The notes beneath the pieces are model-generated. The model worked only from the letters and a program-made list of their open reading frames with translations, searched no databases and was not told the origin of the DNA. The translations under genes were made by a program, and so were the position numbers. This document shows, piece by piece, positions 1 to 9,372 of a DNA stretch of 60,021 nt. The stretch's first letter is position 1. The number at the start of each line of letters is the position of its first letter. The DNA comes from Rhizobiaceae bacterium (GTDB lineage Bacteria; Pseudomonadota; Alphaproteobacteria; Rhizobiales; Rhizobiaceae): assembly GCA_028281105.1 (NCBI GenBank), contig JANQKQ010000019.1, positions 1 to 60,021 on the forward strand, read 5' to 3'.

Positions 1-1
1 C

Positions 2-592
2 GCCAATACCGCCTGGGTGCCCTCGCCCACCGCAGCCACGCTGCACGCCACCCATTATCATGAGGTCGACGTGCATGCGGTGCAGCGGCAAGTCGCCGGC
101 CGCGATCGCGCCTCGCTTGACGATATTCTGTCGATACCGGTGGTCAGCCAGCCGAACTGGACCGCCGAGGATATTCAGCGCGAACTCGACAACAATGCCC
201 AGGGCATCCTGGGATATGTGGTGCGCTGGGTGGACCAGGGAATCGGCTGCTCGAAGGTGCCCGACATCAGCGATGTGGGACTGATGGAAGACCGGGCAAC
301 ACTGCGCATCTCCTCACAGCACATCGCCAACTGGCTGCATCACGGCGTATGCGATGAGAGTCAGGTGACGGAGACGTTGAAGCGCATGGCCGCCGTGGTC
401 GATGAACAGAACGCCGGCGATCCCGATTACCGCCCCATGGCGCCCGGGTTCGAGAACTCGATCGCGTTTAAAGCGGCGTGCGACCTGGTGTTCGAAGGCC
501 GCGACCGCGCGAGCGGCTACACCGAGCCCGTGCTGCACCAACGCCGGCGCGAGGCCAAGGCGGCACGCTGCGCCCAGCCACCTGGTTCATAG
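2..592 (+). CDS. glcB: Malate synthase G, C-terminal part (5' end outside window)
   Basis: Malate synthase G condenses glyoxylate with acetyl-CoA to malate in the glyoxylate cycle (cytoplasm). About 196 residues of the C-terminal region are visible. Reading from base 2 gives family-typical stretches: [16 protein letters not shown] near the left edge, [39 protein letters not shown], and the tail [14 protein letters not shown]. The frame is open to the window edge, so the true start lies to the left; the GTG at 17 is internal. The stop is only 16 bases from the end of the convergent L,D-transpeptidase gene. No frameshift is seen. Confidence 0.93.
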   Translation, partial: ANTAWVPSPTAATLHATHYHEVDVHAVQRQVAGRDRASLDDILSIPVVSQPNWTAEDIQRELDNNAQGILGYVVRWVDQGIGCSKVPDISDVGLMEDRATLRISSQHIANWLHHGVCDESQVTETLKRMAAVVDEQNAGDPDYRPMAPGFENSIAFKAACDLVFEGRDRASGYTEPVLHQRRREAKAARCAQPPGS

Positions 593-608
593 TCGCGGTA
601 ACGCCCGA

Positions 609-1247
609 TCAGCCCTGGCGCACGATCACCCGCGCGCCCGGCCTCACGCGTTCATAAAGATCGATGATGTCCTGGTTGATGAGCCGGATGCAGCCCGAAG
701 AGACGGCCTTGCCGATGCTCGACCATTCCGGCGTTCCATGCAGGCGATACATGGTGTCCTTGCCGTTCTGGACCAGATAGAGCGCGCGGGCGCCCAAGGG
801 ATTGCTCAATCCAGGCTCCATGCCGGCGGCGTATTTCTTCAACGACGGCTTTCGCTTGATCATCTGCGGCGGTGGCGTCCATGTCGGCCATTCGGCCTTC
901 CAGCCGATCGAGGCCACGCCCGACCAAGCGAATCCCTGCCGACCCACGCCGATGCCGTAGCGGACCGCCTTGCCGTTGGGCTCGACCAGATACAGGAAGC
1001 GCTCGGCGACATCGACAACGATCGTGCCCGGCCGCAGCCTGGTCTCGTAGTCGACAATCTGGCGGTAATATTTGCTGTCGAGCTTGCTTAGCGGAACGGC
1101 GGGAACCTTGTAGTCGGCGTCGGTGACGGCCCGATAGTCACGGACAAACTGCTTGGCCGGGTCGCCGCGATAGGTCGACATCGACGTGCAGCCGACCAGC
1201 GCCGAGATGGCAATCGCCATGAGCCCGAGGAAAATCGGCCGTTTCAT
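609..1247 (-). CDS. L,D-transpeptidase (YkuD family) lipoprotein
   Basis: Predicted 212-residue cell-wall L,D-transpeptidase, which would cross-link peptidoglycan stem peptides or attach proteins to the wall. The N-terminus (MKRPIFLGLMAIAISALVGC) is a lipoprotein signal with a lipobox ending at Cys20. The YkuD catalytic signature is near the C-terminus: HGTPEW followed by SSGCIRL, giving the His and the nucleophilic Cys. The ATG at 1247 was chosen because GGGAGA lies just upstream and the signal peptide starts exactly there, although the frame is open to 1670. It is divergent from mmcB and convergent with glcB. The physiological target cannot be told from sequence. Confidence 0.9.
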   Translation of the reverse strand: MKRPIFLGLMAIAISALVGCTSMSTYRGDPAKQFVRDYRAVTDADYKVPAVPLSKLDSKYYRQIVDYETRLRPGTIVVDVAERFLYLVEPNGKAVRYGIGVGRQGFAWSGVASIGWKAEWPTWTPPPQMIKRKPSLKKYAAGMEPGLSNPLGARALYLVQNGKDTMYRLHGTPEWSSIGKAVSSGCIRLINQDIIDLYERVRPGARVIVRQG

Positions 1248-1371
1248 GTGATCTCCCGCCACGTGGGTGATCCGGTCCTGCCGCCGAATCACGTGAACCC
1301 GTTGTGGGTAGCTTGCCGCGTGGCGGGCCAGCAAGTAGCAAATCCGTGATTCGCGCGGCAATGGCGGTGGT

Positions 1372-1387
1372 GTTGCAGATGTGCAAC
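1372..1387. promoter_or_regulatory. Short inverted repeat upstream of mmcB (possible operator)
   Basis: GTTGCA-GATG-TGCAAC is a perfect 6-bp inverted repeat with a 4-bp spacer. It lies about 48 bp before the chosen mmcB start and 125 bp before the divergent L,D-transpeptidase. No regulator is identified; the assignment rests only on symmetry and position. Confidence 0.25.
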
Positions 1388-1434
1388 TGCGTCGCACATT
1401 GCGATCGGTGCATTCGATGTGCAAGAACCGATCC

Positions 1435-1953
1435 ATGCCGATCGTCACCTTTCGCGACTCCAACCCGATGATCGACGGCCGCCAATCCGACCGTGCGCTG
1501 GCGATCGCGCGCGGAGTGGGAAGACTATTTGCCGAGCTCGACGTTGCGTTGATCGCGGAGATGCCGTTGGCGTCCGGGCGGCGGGCGGATTTGATCGGCA
1601 TCGACCGCAAGGGCCAATTCACCATCATCGAGATCAAATCGTCGCTGGAAGATTTTCGCGCCGACAGCAAATGGCCGGACTATCGCCGCTACTGCGACTA
1701 TTTCTATTTCGCCACCCTTGCCGATGTGCCGTCGGATATTTTTCCGGCCGAGGAGGGGCTTATCGTGGCGGACGGACATGGTGCGGAAATCATCCGTCAA
1801 GCCGAGCCGTCGGCGCTGGCGGGTGCTACCCGCCGCGCACTGACGCTGCGCTTCGCCAGGGCCGGCGCCAACCGGCTCGACCGCGTGTTGCGATTTGCCG
1901 AAGGTAGCGGGCTCAAGACACCGGACGACCTTCACGTCATCGACGGCGAATAG
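1435..1953 (+). CDS. mmcB: MmcB-family DNA repair protein (putative endonuclease)
   Basis: About 172 residues. The core RRADLIGIDRKGQFTIIEIK, followed by the conserved SLEDFRADSKWPDYRRYCDY region, is typical of MmcB. This is a small PD-(D/E)xK-like nuclease family linked to mitomycin C resistance in Caulobacter; the D and the E-x-K in this stretch would be the metal-binding residues. The start is uncertain. ATG 1435 is used, ATG 1468 is possible, and the frame extends to GTG 1381; none has a strong ribosome binding site. In Caulobacter mmcB is SOS-controlled, but no GTTC-N7-GTTC LexA box is visible upstream here. It converges on actR across a long hairpin. Confidence 0.8.
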   Translation: MPIVTFRDSNPMIDGRQSDRALAIARGVGRLFAELDVALIAEMPLASGRRADLIGIDRKGQFTIIEIKSSLEDFRADSKWPDYRRYCDYFYFATLADVPSDIFPAEEGLIVADGHGAEIIRQAEPSALAGATRRALTLRFARAGANRLDRVLRFAEGSGLKTPDDLHVIDGE

Positions 1954-1970
1954 GGGCTCTTATATCGGAC

Positions 1971-2051
1971 GGCTCCGGCCCACTCCCCCACCCAGCCACC
2001 CCTTGCGAGGATACTGCCGTGGGTGGCTGGGTGGGCGAGTGGGCCGGAGCC
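1971..2051. repeat. Long intergenic hairpin element, copy 1
   Basis: A 31-bp left arm (1971-2001, beginning GGCTCCGGCCCACTC) pairs with a right arm (2021-2051) with one mismatch around a 19-base centre. A related element lies at 37166-37246 with its centre in the opposite orientation. Sitting between convergent mmcB and actR, it could act as a two-way terminator. Confidence 0.85.
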
Positions 2052-2064
2052 GCGTCAGCGAAAC

Positions 2065-2625
2065 TCAGCGCGGCGCACGCTTGGCCAGAATCCGCTGCAG
2101 GGTGCGCCGGTGCATGTTCAACCGCCGGGCGGTTTCCGAGACGTTGCGGTCACACAGTTCGTACACCCGCTGAATGTGTTCCCAGCGGACCCGGTCCGCG
2201 GACATCGGATTTTCAGGCGGCAGCGCCTTGTCGTCGGGGCTGCGCTCGAGTGCGGCAAGCACATCGTCGGCGTCGGCCGGCTTGGCCAGATAGTCCACCG
2301 CTCCCAGCTTCACGGCGTTGACCGCGGTGGCGATGTTACCGTAGCCGGTCAGGACGATGACCTTGGCTTCGGGTCGGCGCGCGCGAATGAGCTCGATCAC
2401 GTCGAGACCATTGCCGTCTTCCAGCCGCATATCGACCACGGCATAGGCCGGAGTTTTTGCATGGACCTTCGCAAGCCCTTCTTCGATCGATTCAGCGGTA
2501 TCGACCACGAAGCCGCGCGCCTCCATCGCTCGGCCCAGCCGATTGAGGAACGGACGGTCGTCGTCTACCAGCAGCAGGGACTTGTCTTCAGTCGCGGCTG
2601 GTTTTTTGGGTGGTTGTTCGTTCAC
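2065..2625 (-). CDS. actR: ActR/RegA-family redox response regulator
   Basis: A 186-residue response regulator of the RegA/PrrA/ActR family. It has an N-terminal receiver domain with acidic pocket DDD at about 21-23, phosphoacceptor Asp65 in VVDMRLEDG and the conserved Lys in LAKPAD, then a short linker and a C-terminal Fis-type helix-turn-helix (NVSETARRLNMHRRTLQRIL). Family members control respiration, carbon and nitrogen fixation and acid tolerance in response to redox state. The start is GTG at 2625. The partner kinase actS is 151 bp upstream on the same strand. The gene follows the length and architecture of the family closely. Confidence 0.93.
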   Translation of the reverse strand: MNEQPPKKPAATEDKSLLLVDDDRPFLNRLGRAMEARGFVVDTAESIEEGLAKVHAKTPAYAVVDMRLEDGNGLDVIELIRARRPEAKVIVLTGYGNIATAVNAVKLGAVDYLAKPADADDVLAALERSPDDKALPPENPMSADRVRWEHIQRVYELCDRNVSETARRLNMHRRTLQRILAKRAPR

Positions 2626-2776
2626 GCTGTACCTGATGTTGCCTTCAAGTCCTCAGCCCAAAAAGGCCACCTGTGCGGCCCTTTACCCCGTCAACCAACG
2701 CAAATGGACAGGACGGGGTCCACTATATACGGGCGGCGCGGTCAATCAAACCGCCACGAATCGTACAGCCGTCCGC

Positions 2777-4129
2777 TCAATTGTTGGCCACCGCCCTTGT
2801 ATCCAGTTCCGCAAGCCATTGTTTGAGCGCCGCCTGCGGCCACTTCACCCGCACGCGGGCGCCGGCCTTCGGCCCGTCGGTGCGATTTTCGAACGTCAGG
2901 GCGGCCCCGGTGCGCTCGAGTAAGGATTTGGCGATGAACAGGCCGAGACCCAGACCGCCGCCAGAGCGATCGGGCGTGCGGGTGGTGACGTAGGGTTCTC
3001 CGATGCGGTCCAGAATCTCCCTGGAAAATCCCGGGCCGTCGTCGCTGATCTCCACCACTACGGTCTCCTCGTTCCAATAGGCGTCGAACTCGACTGCCGA
3101 TCGGGCGAAATCGACCGCGTTCTCCAGCAGATTGCCCAGCCCGTACAGGATCGCCGGGTTGCGGACCATCACCGGCTCGGGCAGCGCGGCCTGCCCGCCG
3201 GCGGATGTCGATACCGAAAGCGCGATGCCGAAATCGCGATGCGGGCCGGCGACCTCCTCCATTAGCGAGGCCAGTGGAACCTTGGCGATCGCGTCGGCGC
3301 CTTCGCTCGAAAGCGATGTGAGTTTTTGCAGGATCTCCCGGCATCGCGCGGCCTGGCTGAGCAGCAGCTTGGCATCCTCCTGGTGCGGTGAATCGGCTTT
3401 CAGCTCCCGGCTGAGCTCCTTGGAAACCAGCGCGATCGTGGCGAGCGGCGTGCCCAATTCGTGCGCGGCGGCCGCCGCCAGCCCGTCGAGCGCGGAGATG
3501 TGCTGCTCGCGCTGCAGCGCCAGTTCGGTCGCCGACAGCGCCGCCGAAAGCTTGCGCCCTTCATCGGCCACCCGGAAGGCATAGACGGCGGTGAAGATCA
3601 GGCTCGAGACGATGGCCGACCAGGTGCCGACGAGCAGCAGCAGCGGGATCTGCAGCGCCGTACCCGGATACCAGGGCAGCGGCAGGTGATAGAAGGTCAA
3701 GGCGGTCGCACACGCAGTCGCCAGCGTACCCAGCATCACCGTCTGCCAGATCGACTGGGAAGTGGCCGATATCACGACCGGCACCACCAGCAGCAGGGCA
3801 AAGGGGTTTTGCAAGCCGCCGGTCAGGAACAGCAGCGCGGCAAGCTGAACGATGTCGTAACCCAGCAGCAGCGACGTGGTGGTCTCACCCAGTCGATAGC
3901 CCGGTCCGTAGCGCCAGCGCAGAACCACGTTGAGCCAGGCGGAAAATGCGATGGCGACGAGGCACAATGCCAGCGGCAGCTCGAAGTCCATGCCGTAGCT
4001 GACGAACACCACCGCCACGGTCTGGCCGATCACCGCCACCCAACGAATGCGGATCAGCGTATCGAGCCGAACGCTGTGGTCTTCGATGGCCGGATGCGGC
4101 TGTTCGCTCATGGGCTTGTCGCGGGTCAC
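2777..4129 (-). CDS. actS: ActS/RegB-family membrane sensor histidine kinase
   Basis: A 450-residue sensor kinase. Six membrane segments fill roughly residues 25-185 and include GGLQNPF (about 104-110), the conserved motif tied to quinone sensing in RegB. The H-box is HELGTPL with His near 224. AARCREIL places a Cys near 264, matching the redox-active Cys265 of Rhodobacter RegB. ATPase motifs follow (NLLENAVDFA, DDGPGFS, GGGLGLGLFI). The GTG at 4129 overlaps the stop of the ABC ATPase gene (GTGA), suggesting translational coupling; ATG 4111 is the alternative start. It would phosphorylate ActR. Confidence 0.92.
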   Translation of the reverse strand: MTRDKPMSEQPHPAIEDHSVRLDTLIRIRWVAVIGQTVAVVFVSYGMDFELPLALCLVAIAFSAWLNVVLRWRYGPGYRLGETTTSLLLGYDIVQLAALLFLTGGLQNPFALLLVVPVVISATSQSIWQTVMLGTLATACATALTFYHLPLPWYPGTALQIPLLLLVGTWSAIVSSLIFTAVYAFRVADEGRKLSAALSATELALQREQHISALDGLAAAAAHELGTPLATIALVSKELSRELKADSPHQEDAKLLLSQAARCREILQKLTSLSSEGADAIAKVPLASLMEEVAGPHRDFGIALSVSTSAGGQAALPEPVMVRNPAILYGLGNLLENAVDFARSAVEFDAYWNEETVVVEISDDGPGFSREILDRIGEPYVTTRTPDRSGGGLGLGLFIAKSLLERTGAALTFENRTDGPKAGARVRVKWPQAALKQWLAELDTRAVANN

Positions 4130-4785
4130 GCTGCGATGACGAAGACCTCGCCGCCGGCGCTTGCCGCGTCGGCTTCGTCGTGGGTCACCAGCAACACTGG
4201 TAGCCGGCGCTGGCGAGCCTTGGCAAATACAAACTGCCGGATTTTCTCCCGCCGGTCCGCATCAAGCCGCGAGAAAGGCTCGTCGAGCAGCAGCGCGCCG
4301 GGCTCGGACACCAGAACGCGCATCAATGCGACCCGGGCCTTCTGGCCGCCCGAAAGGGTCGCCGGATCGCGATGAAAGAAGCCCGAAAGGCCGGCATCGT
4401 CGAGCGCTTTTGCCGCGATCGCTTCGCGTTGGCGGCGATCTCCGGCGCCGGCGGGCACGGCGAACAGGAGGTTCTGGCCCACCGACATGTGCGGAAACAG
4501 CAACGGGTCCTGCAGCAGCAGGCCCAGCCTGCGCTGATGCGGCGCGAGCCCGGTCAGGTCGCGCCCGCCCTGCACGACCCGGCCCGTGGCCTGAAAGGCG
4601 GAATCCAGGAAACCCGACAGGTAGGCGAGCAGCGTCGACTTGCCTGAGCCGGACGGTCCCATGATGGAACAGATGTCGCCCGGGCCGATGGTGGTGGAGA
4701 CGTGCACCAGGGTACGACCATCCAGACGAATGTGGACATCGTCTAGGATGAGCGCTCGCGGATCGTTGGCGTTGTCGTCCGTCAT
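4126..4785 (-). CDS. ABC transporter ATP-binding protein (YnjD-like)
   Basis: A 219-residue ABC ATPase with Walker A GPSGSGKST, Q-loop LLLQDPLLFPH, signature LSGGQKARVAL, Walker B ALLLDEPFSRLD and H-loop THDEADA. The small size and the neighbours match the YnjD subunit of the poorly characterised YnjBCD system. The ATG at 4785 overlaps the permease stop by one base (TGATG), fixing the start. It would energise import through the adjacent fused permease. The substrate is unknown; the family is loosely related to thiamine, iron and sulfate importers. Confidence 0.88.
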   Translation of the reverse strand: MTDDNANDPRALILDDVHIRLDGRTLVHVSTTIGPGDICSIMGPSGSGKSTLLAYLSGFLDSAFQATGRVVQGGRDLTGLAPHQRRLGLLLQDPLLFPHMSVGQNLLFAVPAGAGDRRQREAIAAKALDDAGLSGFFHRDPATLSGGQKARVALMRVLVSEPGALLLDEPFSRLDADRREKIRQFVFAKARQRRLPVLLVTHDEADAASAGGEVFVIAA

Positions 4786-6467
4786 CAGGCCGCAGCTCTC
4801 AGATCGCGCCGGTTGGCGAAGATGATGGCGGGTATGGCGGCAGCCAGCGCGAACCCGACAAACGGCAGCACCATCTGGATGAACGCGAACACGCCGATGA
4901 CGCGCCGGTCGCCGCCGGCTGCCAGGGCAACCGCCTCGGTCGTAACCGTCGGCCAGCGGCCGGCGCCGATGAGCACCGTAGGCAGGTACTGGCCGACGGA
5001 GACGGCGAATCCCACGGCCGCCGCGACCAAGGCCGACCGCAACAGCATCGGCAGACGTATTCGCCAGAATATCCGATCCGGCCCCGAGCCGGCGGCGCCG
5101 GCCACCTGTCCAAACCGATGGTCCCAGGCGCGCCACGGGTCGGCGATCGACAGGAACAAATAGGGCAGCACGAAAATCACGTGAGCAAACACCACGGCCA
5201 ACCAGGAAGCGCCGACACCGACGGACAGCAACAATAGCTGCAGGCCGAAGACGAAGGAAACCTGTGGCACGATCAACGGCAGATAAAGCAGCATGATCGC
5301 CCATGAGCCGCCGGCCCGTCCGGTGCGCGCTTCGCGTTCGAGACAGGCGAGCGCGACTACCAACGAGATCGCCGTGGCCGCCAGACCGACGCTGACCGTC
5401 GTCCAGAACGGGCCTGCAAGATTGCCGATCTGCCGCTGCCATGTGCGCATGGTGAGCTGCGACGGCAGTGCGTCGGCGAACGGCCAGAGCCCGGCCACCG
5501 ACCACAGCGCCAGAATCGTCAGGCCCAGAAAGACGGCAGTTGCGCACACGGCGATGAGCGCCGCGGCGGCGGCACGCAGCGCCCGGTCAGCGCGAAACCG
5601 CAGGCCGGACATCGCCAACCCATCACGGATGGCGCCGAACAGGCGTTCCAGAACCAGCCAGATAGCGAACGCGAGAAGGGTAAGCGCCAACTGCAGCAGC
5701 GCGCCGGCCGAGGCATCGAACCGCATGGACAGATCGGGATCGTGCATCCAGCCCAACACCCGCACCGCCAGCGGCGCCGGGTTGGTGGGGCCCAAGATCA
5801 GCGCCACGTCGACCACGGAGCTGGCGTAGGCGATGACGGCGAACACCGCCAGGCGTATCTGCCGGTAGATGCGCGGCCACACGACGAAGATGAACGCGGC
5901 GGTCTTGCCGTAGCCCAAGCTCATCGCGGCCTGCGAATAGCGGCGCGGCAGGGTCTGCGGCATCGCCGACAAGGTGACCAGGAACAGGAACGGCACCTCC
6001 TTGACCACCAGACCGGCGATCATCGCCAGCCCCAGGGGGTCGTGCAGGATCAGCCAGTCCGGCGGGCTTGCGAACCCCGTGAGCTCGGGCGAAACCAGAC
6101 GCATGATCCACCCCGACGGCGCGATCAGGAAGGCAAGGCCGAAGGCGGCGGCGGCATGCGGCACCGAAAGCAGCGGGGAGACAAGGTGCTGCAGCGAACC
6201 GAACAGGCGGGTGTTCGACCAGCCCGCCACGAAAGTCATGACCAGGGTCAGGGAGATGGCGGTCGTGATCAGCCCGGTCGCAAGGCTGATCGCGCATGAG
6301 CGCCACAGGCCGGGCTGGGCGAGCAACCGCCGTGCCGGCTCGAGACTGAGCGCTTCGCCGCCAAGAGCAGGAAACACGCCGGCAGCCGGCAGAATGGTGG
6401 CGGCAAGGCCGAACAGGATCGGCCCTACCAAGATGGCGATGGCAATCGCCGGAGCTATTCTCAGCAC
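4785..6467 (-). CDS. Fused ABC transporter permease (YnjC-like)
   Basis: A 560-residue inner-membrane protein with about 12 hydrophobic segments arranged as two permease halves, each with an inward loop of the binding-protein-dependent type. The first-half loop is near LGYGKTAAFIFVVWPRI and the second near GSGPDRIFWRIRLPML. One long protein therefore replaces a permease pair, as in YnjC. The start is GTG at 6467, 42 bp after the binding-protein gene. It ends in a one-base overlap with the ATPase gene. The transported substrate cannot be inferred. Confidence 0.87.
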   Translation of the reverse strand: MLRIAPAIAIAILVGPILFGLAATILPAAGVFPALGGEALSLEPARRLLAQPGLWRSCAISLATGLITTAISLTLVMTFVAGWSNTRLFGSLQHLVSPLLSVPHAAAAFGLAFLIAPSGWIMRLVSPELTGFASPPDWLILHDPLGLAMIAGLVVKEVPFLFLVTLSAMPQTLPRRYSQAAMSLGYGKTAAFIFVVWPRIYRQIRLAVFAVIAYASSVVDVALILGPTNPAPLAVRVLGWMHDPDLSMRFDASAGALLQLALTLLAFAIWLVLERLFGAIRDGLAMSGLRFRADRALRAAAAALIAVCATAVFLGLTILALWSVAGLWPFADALPSQLTMRTWQRQIGNLAGPFWTTVSVGLAATAISLVVALACLEREARTGRAGGSWAIMLLYLPLIVPQVSFVFGLQLLLLSVGVGASWLAVVFAHVIFVLPYLFLSIADPWRAWDHRFGQVAGAAGSGPDRIFWRIRLPMLLRSALVAAAVGFAVSVGQYLPTVLIGAGRWPTVTTEAVALAAGGDRRVIGVFAFIQMVLPFVGFALAAAIPAIIFANRRDLRAAA

Positions 6468-6509
6468 GGTGGGTGGACCTGGTAGAGCGACGCGGCGCGT
6501 GCGCCCGGG

Positions 6510-7733
6510 TCAGTTGGCGACGCCGTAGCGCCGCATCCATTCCCCTTCAAGCCTGGTCATCCAGCTCGCATGGGGCTCGTTCAATGTGGGGCCCAGCTCT
6601 TCGGGCCGCAACGTGGCTATCCCTAAGTCGAGCTCGGCGAACGCCTGCCTATCCTGGCCCGACAACGCCGCCATGTCGAGAACGGTCGGGTCGCCCCAAA
6701 CAGCCGGATCCTGCTTGCGCAGCTGTGCTTCGGGCGAAATCAGGAAATTCGCGAATACCAGCGCACCCTCGCGAGCCGTGGCATTGAATGGGATGGTGAC
6801 GAAATGGGTGTTGCCCAGGGTGCCGGCCGAAAAGGTGAAGGAGCGGACGGTGTCGGGCAACTCGCCGTTGGCGATGGCGTTGGACGCCTCGGCGGGCGAA
6901 AAAGCGAAGGCGATGTCGATCTCGTTGTCGGCCAGCAGCTGGCGCAACGCCTCCTTGTTCTTGGGAAAGGTGCGCGCCGAGCGCCAAAGATGCGGGTGCA
7001 TCCCATCCAGGGCGGCGAAGAGCGGCGCGACCACACGTTCGAATTCCTCGTCGGTCGGCGCGCTCGATAAAGCGGAAGGGTGCTCGGCCATCTCCAGCAG
7101 CGCCTGTTTCAGGAACGAGGAGCCGATGAAGTCCGGTGGCGCGGGATAGGTGAAGCGTCCGGGATTGGCCTTGGCCCACGCGACCAACTCGAGAAAGGAA
7201 TCGGGCATATCGCCGCCGCGGGCGGTATCGTGGAAGAACACCATCTTGGCCATGCCCCATGGTGACTCCTGGCCGTCGGTGGGTGTCGTGAAGTCCATGG
7301 TTATGGTCGGTTTGTTGCGCCAGTCCACATATCGCCAGTTGGGCAGCTGCTGCGCCCAGCCGGCAGGCTGCAGCAGGCCTTGATGCTTCATCGAAGCGAA
7401 GTTTTCGCCGTTGATCCAGATCAGATCGATCGAGCCGCCGGCCTCGATGCCCGCCGCCTTCTCCGCCACCACCTTGGAGACGGCGTTCGCGGTATCTTCG
7501 AGTTTGACGTGCACCACTTTGACGCCATGGCGCCGCTCGACCGTTTCGCCGGCCCAGGCGATGTAGTCGTTGATGTTCTGGGCGCCGCCCCAGGCGTTGA
7601 AGTACACGGTCTGGCCGCGCGCTTTTTCCAGGACTGCGCTCCAGGAAATGCGGTCGCTGGCCAGGACCGAGTTGGATGCGAAAGCCGCGATGAGAACGGT
7701 CAGGGTGGCGAGCGATTTCAAGGCTGTGAACAT
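6510..7733 (-). CDS. ABC transporter substrate-binding protein (YnjB-like)
   Basis: A 407-residue periplasmic binding protein. The signal peptide MFTALKSLATLTVLIAAFAS is followed by a likely cleavage at SVLA-SD. Mature-protein landmarks include VYFNAWGGAQNINDYI, DLIWINGENFASMKHQGLL and DGQESPWGMAKMVFFHD, a pattern seen in YnjB proteins. ATG 7733 is preferred over ATG 7757 because GGGAG lies 11 bases upstream and the signal peptide starts there. It is first in a probable five-gene unit with permease, ATPase, actS and actR. Confidence 0.85.
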   Translation of the reverse strand: MFTALKSLATLTVLIAAFASNSVLASDRISWSAVLEKARGQTVYFNAWGGAQNINDYIAWAGETVERRHGVKVVHVKLEDTANAVSKVVAEKAAGIEAGGSIDLIWINGENFASMKHQGLLQPAGWAQQLPNWRYVDWRNKPTITMDFTTPTDGQESPWGMAKMVFFHDTARGGDMPDSFLELVAWAKANPGRFTYPAPPDFIGSSFLKQALLEMAEHPSALSSAPTDEEFERVVAPLFAALDGMHPHLWRSARTFPKNKEALRQLLADNEIDIAFAFSPAEASNAIANGELPDTVRSFTFSAGTLGNTHFVTIPFNATAREGALVFANFLISPEAQLRKQDPAVWGDPTVLDMAALSGQDRQAFAELDLGIATLRPEELGPTLNEPHASWMTRLEGEWMRRYGVAN

Positions 7734-7857
7734 TGGCGATGTGGCTCCCTTCGTCATGCCGGCGACACGAAAACCCGAGCCCTTCTAGGCACCCACCCAG
7801 TTCGGGTCAAAACACGCTAATGTGTCCGCGTCACCGCCGCTCGTGATGCGGTATGCG

Positions 7858-9351
7858 CTAAAGCTCGGCGTCAGTCAGCGTGCGGCGCACGGCGTCGCGC
7901 CAGCCGGCGTATTTGGCCTCGCGCGCGGAACCGTCCAGTTGGGGCTCGAACCGCCTGTCCACCGCCCATCCGGCGGCGAACTCGTCCGCGCCCGGCCAGG
8001 CGCCGACGGCCGAGCCGGCGAGCCATGCCGCGCCCAGCGCCGTGGTCTCCAGAATAGTCGGCCGGTCGATCGGCGCATCGAGAATGTCGGCGAGAAACTG
8101 CATGGTCCAGTCGGACGCCACCATGCCGCCGTCGACGCGCAGGATGGTGTCGGTGCGCGCTTGCGCCGGCCAGTCGCGCCGCATCGCCTCGAGCAGGTCG
8201 CGCGTCTGGTAGCAGACCGCCTCCAGGGCGGCGCGGGCCAGTTCCGCCGGTCCGCTGGCGCGGGTCAGTCCGAAGATCGCGCCGCGGGCGGTGGCGTCCC
8301 AGTACGGCGCGCCCAGGCCGGTGAACGCCGGCACCAGATAGACATGCTGCTGATCGTCGGCCCGGGCGGCCAGCTCGCCGCTCTGGCCGGCATCATCTAT
8401 GACGCCCAGCCCGTCGCGCAGCCATTGCACAGCGGCGCCGGCGATGAAGATCGAACCCTCGATCGCATAGGTGGTGATGCCGTCGAGACGGTAGGCGATC
8501 GTGGTGAGCAGACGGTTGTTGGAGCGCACCTGGTCGGCGCCGGTGTTCAGCAGTGCGAAGCAGCCGGTGCCGTAGGTCGATTTGAGCATGCCGGGTTTAA
8601 AGCAGGCCTGGCCCAGCGTGGCCGCCTGCTGGTCGCCGGCGACGCCGCGGACCGGAATTTCGACGCCAAGAACGTCGCGTTTAGTGGTGCCGAAATCGCC
8701 ATTGCAATCAAGTACTTGCGGCATGACGGCTGACGGCACCTTGAGAATTTCGAGCAGCTCGGCATCCCATTTCTCCGCGCCGATATTGTAGCACAGGGTG
8801 CGCGAGGCGTTGGTGGCGTCGGTCGCATGCACCGCGCCGCCGGTGAGCCGCCAGATCAGGAAAGTGTCGATGGTGCCGAACAGCAGATCGCCCGCTTCGG
8901 CCCTGGCGCGCGCGCCATCCACATGATCGAGCAGCCAGGCGATCTTCGTGCCCGAGAAATAGGGATCGAGGAGCAGTCCCGTCTTGGCGGTGAAGGTCTC
9001 CTCCAGGCCGTCTTGCTTGAGCCGGTCACAGAAGTCGGCGGTGCGCCGGTCCTGCCAGACGATCGCGTTGTGAATCGGTTTCCCCGTATGCCGATCCCAG
9101 ACCACCGTGGTTTCGCGCTGATTGGTGATGCCGATGGCCGCCGGCGTGCCGCCCGCCTGTTCGATGGCGCTGCGGCAGACCTCGACCACCGAGGTCCAGA
9201 TCTCTTCGGCGTCGTGCTCGACCCATCCGGATTTGGGGAAGTGTTGGGTGAACTCGCGCTGGGACTGGGCGACGATCCGCCGGTCCTTGTCGAATATGAT
9301 CGCCCGCGACGAGGTGGTGCCCTGGTCGATGGCCAGAATGGTGTCGTTCAA
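7858..9351 (-). CDS. glpK: Glycerol kinase
   Basis: A 497-residue FGGY kinase making glycerol 3-phosphate from glycerol and ATP in the cytoplasm. Diagnostic stretches: [70 protein letters not shown], and the C-terminal [20 protein letters not shown]. The start is TTG at 9351 with GGGGAG 6-12 bases upstream, which is unusual for a metabolic gene but agrees with the family N-terminus. No glycerol transporter, glpD or glp regulator is adjacent. It may be transcribed with the acuI-like gene upstream (21-bp gap). Confidence 0.96.
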   Translation of the reverse strand: MNDTILAIDQGTTSSRAIIFDKDRRIVAQSQREFTQHFPKSGWVEHDAEEIWTSVVEVCRSAIEQAGGTPAAIGITNQRETTVVWDRHTGKPIHNAIVWQDRRTADFCDRLKQDGLEETFTAKTGLLLDPYFSGTKIAWLLDHVDGARARAEAGDLLFGTIDTFLIWRLTGGAVHATDATNASRTLCYNIGAEKWDAELLEILKVPSAVMPQVLDCNGDFGTTKRDVLGVEIPVRGVAGDQQAATLGQACFKPGMLKSTYGTGCFALLNTGADQVRSNNRLLTTIAYRLDGITTYAIEGSIFIAGAAVQWLRDGLGVIDDAGQSGELAARADDQQHVYLVPAFTGLGAPYWDATARGAIFGLTRASGPAELARAALEAVCYQTRDLLEAMRRDWPAQARTDTILRVDGGMVASDWTMQFLADILDAPIDRPTILETTALGAAWLAGSAVGAWPGADEFAAGWAVDRRFEPQLDGSAREAKYAGWRDAVRRTLTDAEL

Positions 9352-9372
9352 GCTCGGCTCCCCAGGCTACTT

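Noticed and set aside
1248-1434. LexA box upstream of mmcB
   Set aside because: No GTTC-N7-GTTC or its complement was found in this interval.
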